In this document: positions 1-5,945 of the stretch, in pieces
Position numbering within the stretch: the first letter of the stretch is position 1
Layout: every line of letters begins with the position of its first letter
The notes under the pieces: model-generated
Told to the model about the DNA's origin: nothing
The model's input: the letters and a program-made list of their open reading frames with translations, nothing else
The model's database searches: none
Assembly (NCBI GenBank): GCA_029239575.1
Contig: JARBUP010000145.1
Span: 1-7,141, forward strand
DNA length: 7,141 bases
Direction: 5' to 3'
From: Bacillota bacterium
GTDB taxonomy: Bacteria > Bacillota > Clostridia > Tissierellales > Sedimentibacteraceae
Made by a program: the position numbers and the translations under genes

Positions 1-531
1 TCAAGAGAAATAATAAATACAAGAATGCGAGTTGTTTTAGATGAAGCAACTGATCCATGGGGAATAAAAATTAACAGAGTGGAAGTTAAAAACATATTAC
101 CACCTAAAGAAATTCAAAATGCCATGGAAAAACAAATGAAAGCAGAAAGAGAAAAAAGAGAATCAATCCTTAGAGCAGAAGGCGAAAAAAGTGCTGCTAT
201 ATTAGTTTCGCAAGGTAAAAAAGAATCTGCTATTCTTGAAGCTGAAGGTGAAAAACAATCTGCAATATTAAGAGCTGAAGCTCATAAAGAAGCTACAATA
301 AGAGAAGCAGAAGGTGAAGCAGAAGCTATTTTAAAAATTCAGCAATCAACTGCTGAAGGTTTGAAAATGTTAAAAGAGGCTAATCCAAGCCAGGCTGTAT
401 TAGCTTTAAGAAGTTTTGAAGCATTTGAAAAAGCAGCAGATGGAAAAGCAACTAAAATTATAATTCCTTCTGACATACAGAATTTAGCAGGCTTAGTTAG
501 CGCATTATCTGAAACTATAAAAGAAAATTAA
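1..531 (+). CDS. SPFH/band 7 (stomatin, QmcA-like) membrane scaffold protein, 3' part
   Basis: The reading frame is open from base 1 and ends at TAA 529-531, so the N-terminal membrane anchor and most of the SPFH domain lie outside the window; 176 codons are visible. The visible start (REIINTRMRVVLDEATDPWG, then IKINRVEVKNILPPKEI) is the characteristic end of the SPFH domain in stomatin/QmcA-like proteins. It is followed by EKQMKAEREKR and a long charged helix built from about five 11-residue units of the type RAEGEKSAAIL / EAEGEKQSAIL. The tail ends with a less charged segment (IIIPSDIQNLAGLVSALSE). Family knowledge: these proteins oligomerise into large membrane rings or cages and often pair with an NfeD protein, which would lie upstream and is not visible. 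An ATG at 25 is an internal Met, not the start. The family call is secure; the cellular role is not. Confidence 0.93.
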   Translation, partial: SREIINTRMRVVLDEATDPWGIKINRVEVKNILPPKEIQNAMEKQMKAEREKRESILRAEGEKSAAILVSQGKKESAILEAEGEKQSAILRAEAHKEATIREAEGEAEAILKIQQSTAEGLKMLKEANPSQAVLALRSFEAFEKAADGKATKIIIPSDIQNLAGLVSALSETIKEN

Positions 532-554
532 ATTAAAATTTTGCATTATAAAAG

Positions 555-569
555 AGTATGAATCATACT
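555..569 (-). terminator. Possible weak terminator for the DUF5317 gene (minus strand)
   Basis: AGTATGA (555-561) and TCATACT (563-569) are perfect inverted arms around one base. Read on the minus strand, the hairpin is followed by CTTTTATAA. It sits 165 bases past the stop of the convergent gene. The arms must open slightly to form a loop, so this is only a candidate. Confidence 0.3.
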
Positions 570-688
570 ATTAGCTTTATGACAAATCATTATTTTTGTC
601 ATCCTGAGCTATAGCGAAGGATCTTATGTTTCAAAATTAAGATTCTTCACTACGTTCAGAATGACAGATTTAAGTTTGTCATTAGTCT

Positions 689-715
689 AAGAGTTTGAAA
701 TATACTCTTTTTTTT
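689..715 (+). terminator. Rho-independent terminator for the SPFH gene
   Basis: A six-base-pair stem, AAGAGT (689-694) with ACTCTT (704-709), closes a nine-base loop and runs into eight consecutive T (708-715). It lies 157 bases after the SPFH stop, beyond the inverted repeat core. The stem is AT-rich and weak by itself, but the wider repeat could add a longer alternative stem. Confidence 0.5.
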
Positions 716-733
716 ATAACTTTATATATAGTA

Positions 734-1312
734 TTATTTAAACATCCCTTTTGAAAATGTAATTTTACTTTTATTTTTCATACGTCTATCCGATACAATT
801 GATTGAACAATTAATACGATGCCTATGAATATTATTATATCACCAGGGCTTACTACTATGTAATTTACAAGGTTTATTACATTTCCTAATGAGCTTAGTG
901 ATGCATTTTCTGCTGGAATAAAAAATTTAACATTTCCTTTATTTAAAAGTTCTACAATTTCAGCTCCATAAATTTTTAAAGCGGCATCAGTTGAAATAGG
1001 AAATTTAAAGTTGTTAGCAAAAAAGCATATTAAATTTGAAATTAACCCTATGAGAGGTATGAACATAAAGCGAATTGATATATTTAATATTAAAAAAACA
1101 ACTAACATTACATATGATGCTGTTAAAAATAAAGAATAAAGGTTTGAGTTATAGTCAAATAAGCCTAAATTCATAATTAATATTACAAAATATAAAACAG
1201 CGGATATATATATAAAAATATTAAAATTAAAATCTATAGTTGTTAATCTTGCAACTCTCCCATGCCTTATTAAACCAATAATTATACCTAAAATAATAGC
1301 TTCAATAAACAT
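734..1312 (-). CDS. DUF5317 family integral membrane protein
   Basis: The 192-residue hydrophobic protein starts MFIEAIILGIIIGLIRHGRV. A short hydrophobic helix followed by an R-x-G-R turn is the usual opening of DUF5317 proteins. Predicted membrane helices lie near residues 2-15, 31-50, 57-78, 82-99 and 154-172. Two further family-like landmarks are visible: NNFKFPIS (around 100-107), where the family often has an NGGRMPV-like segment, and ENASLSSLGNVINLVN followed by VVSPGDIIIFIGIVLIVQ (135-170), matching the 'L..LGD.I.L...SIGD' close of the family. The start ATG at 1312 has a very strong AGGGAGGG site (1317-1324) four bases upstream. The gene stands alone, convergent with the SPFH gene and divergent from the pilus-like operon. 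Its function is unknown; a basic tail (KNKSKITFSKGMFK) follows the last helix. Confidence 0.82.
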   Translation of the reverse strand: MFIEAIILGIIIGLIRHGRVARLTTIDFNFNIFIYISAVLYFVILIMNLGLFDYNSNLYSLFLTASYVMLVVFLILNISIRFMFIPLIGLISNLICFFANNFKFPISTDAALKIYGAEIVELLNKGNVKFFIPAENASLSSLGNVINLVNYIVVSPGDIIIFIGIVLIVQSIVSDRRMKNKSKITFSKGMFK

Positions 1313-1341
1313 TGCACCCTCCCTAAAATTAACTACGCTTA

Positions 1342-1370
1342 ATTTTACATCATATTAAAAAGTATATCAA
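1342..1370 (-). promoter_or_regulatory. Predicted sigma-A promoter of the DUF5317 gene
   Basis: On the minus strand, TTGATA (1365-1370) and TAAAAT (1342-1347) are separated by exactly 17 bases. This places a transcript start near 1335 and gives a leader of about 20 bases carrying the strong ribosome site. An AAAATTAA/TTAATTTT inverted repeat (1325-1332, 1339-1346) overlaps the -10 region and could be a binding site. Confidence 0.5.
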
Positions 1371-1463
1371 TATTATTTTAAAAATATTCAAAACTTCTAA
1401 ATTGACATAATAATTTGGTAATAAAAACAATATGCAAATTTTGTTAAAAAAGATAATAATTTG

Positions 1464-1492
1464 TTGTACAATGGGATGATAAATATTATAAT
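1464..1492 (+). promoter_or_regulatory. Predicted sigma-A promoter of the pilus-like operon
   Basis: TTGTAC (1464-1469) and a perfect TATAAT (1487-1492) are separated by 17 bases. Transcription would start near 1499, leaving a leader of about 45 bases before the ATG at 1545. That leader is too short for a c-di-GMP riboswitch, which controls some clostridial pilus operons. No other good promoter is seen inside the operon, so all six genes are probably driven from here. Confidence 0.65.
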
Positions 1493-1544
1493 AAAATTAA
1501 AAGCAATCATTTAACTAATAACTAAATTATATTGTGGGGTAGTT

Positions 1545-2594
1545 ATGGGAAATAAAAATTTATCATCATCTGAATTATCTTTTTTTTGTATGCAAGTAGC
1601 TCTTGTATTAAAGTCTGGAATGCTAATTTATGATGGAATTAATATGATGTATGACGATATGGAAAATGGAAAAGTTAAGGATTGTTTATTAATTATTAAG
1701 GAAGAGCTTAAAAATAGAATGCCCTTATATAAAGCAATGGAAAAGTCTAATTGCTTTCCACCGTATTTAATAAATATGTGCCATGTAGGTAGTTTGACAG
1801 GAACACTTGAGGATGTATTAAAATCTCTTTCTGAATATTATGACAGAGAGGAATTCTTAAAATTAAGAATTAAAAATTCAATTTTTTATCCTGCCATGCT
1901 TTTTATAATGATGTCCTGTGTAATAATCCTTTTAGTAACTAAAATTTTCCCTATTTTTGAAGATATGTTAAAAGATCTTGGGGGAGAAATATCAAGTGAA
2001 GCTTCTATCTTGCTGTCTTTTTCAACGGGTATAATGGCAGGGAAATTTACTATGTATTTAGTCATTGCAATAATAGTTTTAATTATATCTTGTTTTTTAT
2101 TATGGAAAACAGAAAAGGGGAAGTTAAGTTTCAATAGTTTTTTAAATAATTTCTTTTTAACAAAATCAATAATAAATAAAATTACTGCTTTTAGATTTTC
2201 TTCTTCCATGTCCTTACTTTTATCCAGTGGCATGAATATGGACAAGTCAATTAACTTGTTGATAGAAATATTGGAAAATTCTGAGCTTAAAAATAAAGTT
2301 GAATTATTAAAGGTTTCAATGGATCAAGGTAATTCATTTATAGAATCACTTTCAAAACTTAATATTTATTCTAAAATGCATATGCAGATGCTTTCTATGG
2401 GAAGTAAAACAGGAGAAATAGATAACGTTATGAAAAAGTTGACACAAATATATGAAAATGAAGCTGATGAAGCATTAAGCCATGCAGTTGCATTAATAGA
2501 GCCAGTTTTAGTTGGTATATTATCTATTGCCATAGGTATTATTTTAATATCAGTTATGATACCTCTCATGAACATTATGTCTTCAATAGGATAG
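1545..2594 (+). CDS. PilC/GspF/ComGB-like inner-membrane platform protein
   Basis: This is the platform protein of type IV filament and type II secretion machines, on which the cytoplasmic ATPase acts to move pilin subunits. The 349-residue protein has the duplicated T2SSF domain, about residues 12-135 and 215-340. Each copy carries the family signature: FPPYLINMCHVGSLTGTLEDVL (71-92) in the first and MLSMGSKTGEIDNVMKKLTQIYENE (282-306) in the second. Predicted membrane helices lie near 113-134, 168-187 and 318-343. It lacks the roughly 50-residue N-terminal extension of full PilC (about 400 residues), so its size is closer to ComGB. The ATG at 1545 follows GTGGGGT (1534-1540). It is the first gene of the operon, and the next gene starts nine bases after its stop. 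The T2SSF assignment is certain; whether the system is a pilus, a competence machine or a secretion machine is not. Confidence 0.93.
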   Translation: MGNKNLSSSELSFFCMQVALVLKSGMLIYDGINMMYDDMENGKVKDCLLIIKEELKNRMPLYKAMEKSNCFPPYLINMCHVGSLTGTLEDVLKSLSEYYDREEFLKLRIKNSIFYPAMLFIMMSCVIILLVTKIFPIFEDMLKDLGGEISSEASILLSFSTGIMAGKFTMYLVIAIIVLIISCFLLWKTEKGKLSFNSFLNNFFLTKSIINKITAFRFSSSMSLLLSSGMNMDKSINLLIEILENSELKNKVELLKVSMDQGNSFIESLSKLNIYSKMHMQMLSMGSKTGEIDNVMKKLTQIYENEADEALSHAVALIEPVLVGILSIAIGIILISVMIPLMNIMSSIG

Positions 2595-2603
2595 TGGTGA
2601 GAA

Positions 2604-2897
2604 ATGAAAAATAAATTTAAAATTTTATACGCAGTGATTTTTATAGCTATTTTAGTTTTTATAAACTTTTCCATAAATAAAACAGATTACAAAAAAGAAG
2701 AAGAACAGCTAAATATATTAAAGGATGCTATTACAAGAAGTGCAGTGCAATGTTATGCCATAGAAGGGATGTATCCTCCAAATATAAATTATTTAATTGA
2801 AAATTACGGATTATCTGTAAATGAAGAAAAATATGTAATTTATTATTCTGTTTTTGCTAGTAACATAATGCCTGAAGTAGAGGTATATATAAAATAA
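2604..2897 (+). CDS. Small single-pass, minor-pseudopilin-like protein
   Basis: This 97-residue protein has one N-terminal membrane helix (about residues 7-25) after a short basic segment, then a small outside domain. The stretch from LKDAITRSAVQCYAIEGMYPP to INYLIENYGL resembles the part of GspG-type pseudopilins where a helix is followed by 'Y....G.YP'. It ends FASNIMPEVEVYIK. I recall proteins with 'CYA.EG.YP..L.YL...YG' and 'FASN.MP' beside DUF4860 genes in gut Clostridia, but no function has been given to them as far as I know. There is no prepilin peptidase motif (no G-F-x-x-x-E), so it is probably a fixed membrane protein. It is read from ATG 2604 after GGTGAG (2596-2601), nine bases behind the platform gene. 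The gene is real; its role as a filament component is inferred from context. Confidence 0.8.
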   Translation: MKNKFKILYAVIFIAILVFINFSINKTDYKKEEEQLNILKDAITRSAVQCYAIEGMYPPNINYLIENYGLSVNEEKYVIYYSVFASNIMPEVEVYIK

Positions 2898-2923
2898 TAA
2901 TTATTATTACAAATGGGGGAAAT

Positions 2924-3409
2924 ATGAATTATAAAAATATTAAAGCAAATAAATTTTCCATTCAATTTTTATTAATTATGTTACTTTTTCTCATCATTGT
3001 AATTTTATCATCCATGATTATTTTGCTTGGAAATGATATTTATAAAAGCATTAATGAAGATCGTCAAAGCAATTATGAAGTACGTGTTTCTCTTTCTTAC
3101 ATAGAAAATAAAATCAGGCAATCGGACAAGGAAAATGCTGTTGAAATAAAAGAAGTACATGGACAGCCAGCTTTGTTAATTAAAGAAAATTATGACGGTA
3201 TAAATTATGAAACTTGGATTTATTATTATAATAACTGTTTAAATGAAATATTAATTGAAGAACATGATGAATTTCAATTACAGGATGGTATGAAAATAGT
3301 GAATTTAGATGGATTTAATATAACAGAAATAAATAAAAATACATTTAAAATATCAGTAGAAAGTAAAGACAGAAAATCAGAATTAATATTAGGCAAAAAT
3401 TCTAAATAA
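2924..3409 (+). CDS. DUF4860-family single-pass membrane protein
   Basis: The 161-residue protein has an N-terminal basic segment, one membrane helix (about 12-36, FSIQFLLIMLLFLIIVILSS) and an extracytoplasmic domain. The segment RVSLSYIENKIRQSD (about 54-68), followed by a beta-rich region with 'G.PALLI' and 'YETWIYYYNNCLNEIL', fits DUF4860. This layout resembles ComGF-type minor pseudopilins, which also have 'YI.N.IR..D', but there is no type III signal peptide. The start at 2924 is chosen by GGGGGA (2915-2920). A 26-base gap, the longest in the operon, separates it from the gene upstream. A structural part of the filament tip or an envelope component is the most likely role, inferred from neighbours only. 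Confidence 0.82.
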   Translation: MNYKNIKANKFSIQFLLIMLLFLIIVILSSMIILLGNDIYKSINEDRQSNYEVRVSLSYIENKIRQSDKENAVEIKEVHGQPALLIKENYDGINYETWIYYYNNCLNEILIEEHDEFQLQDGMKIVNLDGFNITEINKNTFKISVESKDRKSELILGKNSK

Positions 3410-3419
3410 GAGGTACAAA

Positions 3420-3926
3420 ATGAAATATAAATCAACCATCAATTTAGAAGTTTCTTTAGTTGAAATAATATTATCAGTTTTAATTTTTGCCATAACAGGT
3501 GTGATTATGTTAAATTGTTTTGCTATAGCAAAATTCACTCAGCAAAAATCAAATGACAAAACAAATGCATCAGTAGTAGTTCAATCATCATTTGAATATA
3601 TGAAGTCAGCAAATAATTATAAAGAAATGAAAGAAATAATAGAAAAAACTTATTCAAATGAAACCGTGACTGAAATAAATAATGAAACAATATATACAAT
3701 TTATTATGATAATGATTTAAATGAATGTTCAAAAGAAAATTATGAATTTGAAATGAAAATAAATATAAAAAATATTTCAAATACACATGGGGAAATGTCT
3801 GACATGAATGTTTCCATGGAAAAAGTCGAAAAATATCCATTTATTAAAAATGAAGATAAAATAATTTATTTCATTCAATCGAAAAAATTCTTCCCAATAT
3901 ATAAGGGGGGCAATTACAATGAATAA
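3420..3926 (+). CDS. Type IV pilin-like protein with atypical leader
   Basis: The 168-residue protein begins with a short leader and the hydrophobic stretch LEVSLVEIILSVLIFAITGV. Aligned to the class III signal peptide (G-F-T-L-I-E), the S-L-V-E part keeps the Glu at +5 and the following pilin-like hydrophobic helix (about 12-33), but the usual Gly at -1 is Glu and +1 is Val. PilD-type peptidases depend on Gly(-1), so normal cleavage is doubtful. The helix runs on as a polar N-terminal pilin-like spine (about 40-75), followed by a beta-rich domain. GAGGT (3410-3414) sets the start. Its end overlaps the next gene by eight bases, which implies translational coupling. PilV/GspI-like minor pilin is the closest description. 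Confidence 0.8.
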   Translation: MKYKSTINLEVSLVEIILSVLIFAITGVIMLNCFAIAKFTQQKSNDKTNASVVVQSSFEYMKSANNYKEMKEIIEKTYSNETVTEINNETIYTIYYDNDLNECSKENYEFEMKINIKNISNTHGEMSDMNVSMEKVEKYPFIKNEDKIIYFIQSKKFFPIYKGGNYNE

Positions 3927-4437
3927 AAATAATAAAATATCAGCAGGAATAGGTGGAAGCTTAATAATTGTGATATTTGTTGCGCTTTGTTTAACTGTTT
4001 TTTCAGTTTTATCTTTTACAACAGCATATTCTGATTTGAAATTATCTAAGAAATCCGAAAGCATGGCAAAGGATTATTATTATGTTAATGGAGAAACTGA
4101 ACAAAAATTATCAGAAATATATGAGCTTTTAATAAACACAAATGATAATTTAATAAGTATTGGAATAGCAACAAAAGAAAATTTTAATCATGCAGTCATA
4201 AATGAATTAGAAAAAATAAACGGATTGTCAATTGTAGATAAAAACAATGAATTTATTACAATTTATTATGAAGTATTTGGAAAAGAAAATCAAAAAATAT
4301 GTGTAACATTAAACATTTTATATGATGATACAATTAACATCCCATACTACAAAATAAAATCATGGAATTTAGCAAATATAAATGCTTTAAATTATGAAGA
4401 AGAAAATTATGATTTATGGGAAGGAATATTTGAGTGA
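3919..4437 (+). CDS. Single-pass 'GGSL' pilus-operon protein, PilX-like placement
   Basis: The 172-residue protein has a short basic cytoplasmic start and the segment GIGGSLIIVIFVALCLTVFSVLSF (about 10-33) as its only membrane helix. A helical stretch (AYSDLKLSKKSESMAKDYYYVNGETEQKLSEIYE) and an outside domain follow. The layout 'GGS..VIF..LCL..F..LS...A..D..LS.K...' then 'YY...' and a late 'W......LW' motif recalls a group of proteins in gut clostridial pilus-like loci. PilX-type minor pilins also have a polar helix after the anchor. No Glu at +5 and no leader site are seen. The start ATG 3919 has a G6 site (3905-3910) eight bases upstream that lies inside the preceding gene. The next gene begins one base after the stop. 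Function unknown. Confidence 0.78.
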   Translation: MNKNNKISAGIGGSLIIVIFVALCLTVFSVLSFTTAYSDLKLSKKSESMAKDYYYVNGETEQKLSEIYELLINTNDNLISIGIATKENFNHAVINELEKINGLSIVDKNNEFITIYYEVFGKENQKICVTLNILYDDTINIPYYKIKSWNLANINALNYEEENYDLWEGIFE

Positions 4438-4438
4438 T

Positions 4439-5497
4439 ATGAAAATAATAGATATATTAAAAAATGCAGCGGACAAACATGCTTCGGATATTTTTATTAT
4501 AGCTGGACGCCCGTTGTCTTATAAAATAATGGGAGAAATAATATCTCAAAACGAAAATTCATTAACACCCAAAGATACATATGAAATATTATATGATATT
4601 TTTCAATTAGCTGAAAGAGATAATTTTGAACAAATGATAGGTGAAGGAGATTTAGATTTTTCTTTTTCCATATCTAAATTAGGGCGTTTTAGAGTAAGTG
4701 CATATAAACAAAGAAATTCTTATGCTGCAGTTATAAGGGTTGTATTATTTGATTTGCCAGACCCTGCTAATTTAAGGATACCTGAAGTTGTTATGAATTT
4801 AAGCAATAAAACAAAGGGATTAATAGTTGTTACAGGCCCTGCAGGTAGCGGAAAATCAACTACTCTTGCATGTATGGTAAATAAAATAAACCAAGAAAGA
4901 AATTGCCACATAATGACTTTTGAAGATCCAATTGAATATATTCACAAGCATAAAAAGTCCATAGTGAGCCAACGTGAAATAGAAACTGATACTAAAAGTT
5001 ATATATCTTCTCTTAAATCTTCTTTAAGGCAAGCTCCAGATGTTATACTAATAGGAGAAATGAGGGATTTAGAAACAATTGAAATAGCTTTAACAGCAGC
5101 AGAAACAGGGCATTTAGTTTTATCATCTTTGCACACAACAGGGGCAGCAAATACCATAGATAGAATAATAGATGTGTTTCCTTCAAATCAACAACAACAA
5201 ATTAAAATTCAATTATCCATGCAGCTTCAGGCAGTAATATCACAGCAATTGATTCCTACTGTGGATTCAAAGAGAGCTGCAGCATTTGAAGTAATGCTTG
5301 TTAACAATGCTGTATCCAATTTAATACGCGAATCGAAAGTACATCAATTAAACAGTGTCATACATGCTTGTGAAGAAAATGGAATGATATCAATGGACAC
5401 AAGCATAATAGATTTATATGAAAAACGATTAATAACAAAAGAAAATGCACTATTATATTCAACAGATTCAGATTATTTAAATAGACAATTATATTAA
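4439..5497 (+). CDS. pilT: PilT-family pilus motor ATPase
   Basis: This is a hexameric cytoplasmic ATPase that drives subunit movement through the platform protein. From the ATG at 4439 it has 352 residues, the usual PilT length, and no N1D domain of PilB. Residues 15-95 form the N-terminal PAS-like domain (ASDIFIIAGRPLSYKI; DFSFSISKLGRFRVSAYKQR). The RecA-like core has Walker A GPAGSGKST (133-141), Asp box FEDPIEY (161-167), Walker B DVILIGEMRD (201-210) with catalytic-type Glu207, and His box GHLVLSSLHT (224-233). The C-terminal PilT hallmark AIRNLIRE appears as AVSNLIRE (291-298). An in-frame ATG at 4394 would add 15 residues inside the previous gene. The 4439 start is preferred because it gives the normal PilT N-terminus and has GGGAAGGA (4418-4425) upstream, although the 13-base spacing is long. 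It is the only motor in the operon. Confidence 0.95.
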   Translation: MKIIDILKNAADKHASDIFIIAGRPLSYKIMGEIISQNENSLTPKDTYEILYDIFQLAERDNFEQMIGEGDLDFSFSISKLGRFRVSAYKQRNSYAAVIRVVLFDLPDPANLRIPEVVMNLSNKTKGLIVVTGPAGSGKSTTLACMVNKINQERNCHIMTFEDPIEYIHKHKKSIVSQREIETDTKSYISSLKSSLRQAPDVILIGEMRDLETIEIALTAAETGHLVLSSLHTTGAANTIDRIIDVFPSNQQQQIKIQLSMQLQAVISQQLIPTVDSKRAAAFEVMLVNNAVSNLIRESKVHQLNSVIHACEENGMISMDTSIIDLYEKRLITKENALLYSTDSDYLNRQLY

Positions 5498-5563
5498 TAA
5501 TAATTTTTAAAGAGCAATATTAAATTTTGCAATAAAGAAGGAAGTTGTATTACTTCAAAGTGA

Positions 5564-5608
5564 AAATAATGAAATTTTATTAATGATACATCATTATTTC
5601 TTTAATTT
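5564..5608 (+). terminator. Candidate terminator of the pilus-like operon
   Basis: AAATAATGA (5564-5572) pairs with TCATTATTT (5591-5599) around an 18-base loop, and T-rich CTTTAATTTT follows. It is about 65 bases after the pilT stop. A competing small palindrome (AATGAT-AC-ATCATT, 5582-5595) overlaps it. The stem has almost no GC, so termination efficiency is uncertain. Confidence 0.35.
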
Positions 5609-5697
5609 TGTTAAAGATTGATTAAAATTACATTTAGTAGTGTTAGCATTTTTAAAATGAAATCAAGGTTAAAATATATTTGATTATTAATATTAAT

Positions 5698-5754
5698 GGT
5701 ACGATTTTAGTTCACTTCTCCGTACCTTATTAACACAAGGATTATTTTATCCTT
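5698..5754. other. Pair of adjacent hairpins of unknown role
   Basis: GGTACG (5698-5703) pairs with CGTACC (5721-5726) around a 17-base loop. Ten bases later, AAGGAT (5737-5742) pairs with ATCCTT (5749-5754) around TATTTT. These are the most GC-containing stems in the gap. The second is followed by ATTTAGT, a poor T run. A structured 3' end or small RNA is possible, but no promoter for one is clear. Confidence 0.35.
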
Positions 5755-5778
5755 ATTTAGTCATTGTTTTGTTTGTTG

Positions 5779-5797
5779 TATATAAAAATTTTATATA
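5779..5797. repeat. 19-bp perfect AT palindrome
   Basis: TATATAAAA (5779-5787) and TTTTATATA (5789-5797) are exact inverted arms around one A. It could be a protein-binding site or just a consequence of AT-richness. A TATAAT overlaps its right arm (5794-5799), but no matching -35 or downstream gene is present. Confidence 0.35.
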
Positions 5798-5856
5798 ATT
5801 TTATTAAGTAAGTTTTAATATACAAGAATAACTTAGATGTAGTATTAATAAATAAT

Positions 5857-5901
5857 TAAAACACCCTCCATTTATAAATAATAAACTGGAGGATGATTTT
5901 T
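5857..5901. terminator. Bidirectional terminator; main user is the GntR gene (minus)
   Basis: CCTCCATTTAT (5865-5875) pairs with ATAAA-C-TGGAGG (5881-5892), an 11-bp stem with one bulged C and a five-base loop. On the minus strand it is followed by GTGTTTTAATT; on the plus strand by ATGATTTTTG. It lies 54 bases past the stop of the minus-strand regulator gene. It could also stop any plus-strand read-through from the pilus-like operon. Confidence 0.7.
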
Positions 5902-5945
5902 GATTATATAAAATTATATGTTTATATTTAATTTAAAAATATATG

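Larger units (their letters stand above)
546..719. repeat. Nested imperfect inverted repeat (MITE/REP-like element with terminator-like ends)
   Basis: Three pairs of inverted arms are nested around one centre. The outer arms are TTATAAAAGAGTAT (546-559) and its complement (702-719, with four extra T). The middle arms are ATGACAAA (579-586) and TTTGTCAT (675-682). The inner arms are TGTCATCCTGAGC to CTTA (597-626) against TAAGATTC to AATGACA (638-666). The spacers between outer and middle arms are 19 nt on both sides, so the symmetry is not accidental. The inner core, with its GAAGGATCTTA / TAAGATTCTTC arms, resembles a short palindromic repeat I recall as abundant and intergenic in many bacteria, which suggests a non-coding mobile or REP-like unit. 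Its position between two convergent genes is typical for such repeats. No transposase is present. Confidence 0.75.
5498..5945. other. 448-base AT-rich gap, no convincing gene
   Basis: No reading frame here has both reasonable length and a ribosome site. The longest near-candidate, ATG 5893 after GGAGG, gives only 12 codons with no spacing. The stretch instead holds a series of inverted repeats, listed separately, and ends with the regulator's terminator. Confidence 0.7.

Noticed and set aside
1402..1433. TTGACA (1402-1407) as the operon's -35
   Set aside because: There is no acceptable -10 at 16-18 bases; the TTGTAC/TATAAT pair closer to the gene is far better.
1313..1544. c-di-GMP riboswitch before the pilus-like operon
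   Set aside because: Such switches control some clostridial pilus operons, but the predicted leader is only about 45 bases and no conserved GEMM-like core is seen anywhere in the region.
1886..4064. Antisense reading frames of about 95-120 codons across the pilus-like operon
   Set aside because: They lie opposite well-supported genes, have no ribosome sites and show no recognisable domain; they arise from AT-rich codons.
4394..4438. Earlier start for the PilT protein at ATG 4394
   Set aside because: It would add 15 residues overlapping the previous gene, with no good ribosome site; PilT proteins normally begin close to the ASDIFI region, as from 4439.
5542..5553. AAGTTGTATTAC occurs here and again at 6843-6854
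   Set aside because: The 12-base match includes only part of the operator palindrome (the site ends TT rather than AA here), and there is no promoter nearby; chance in AT-rich DNA is enough.
5893..5931. Short reading frame after GGAGG (ATG 5893)
   Set aside because: Twelve codons, with GGAGG directly touching the ATG; the GGAGG is the arm of the terminator hairpin.
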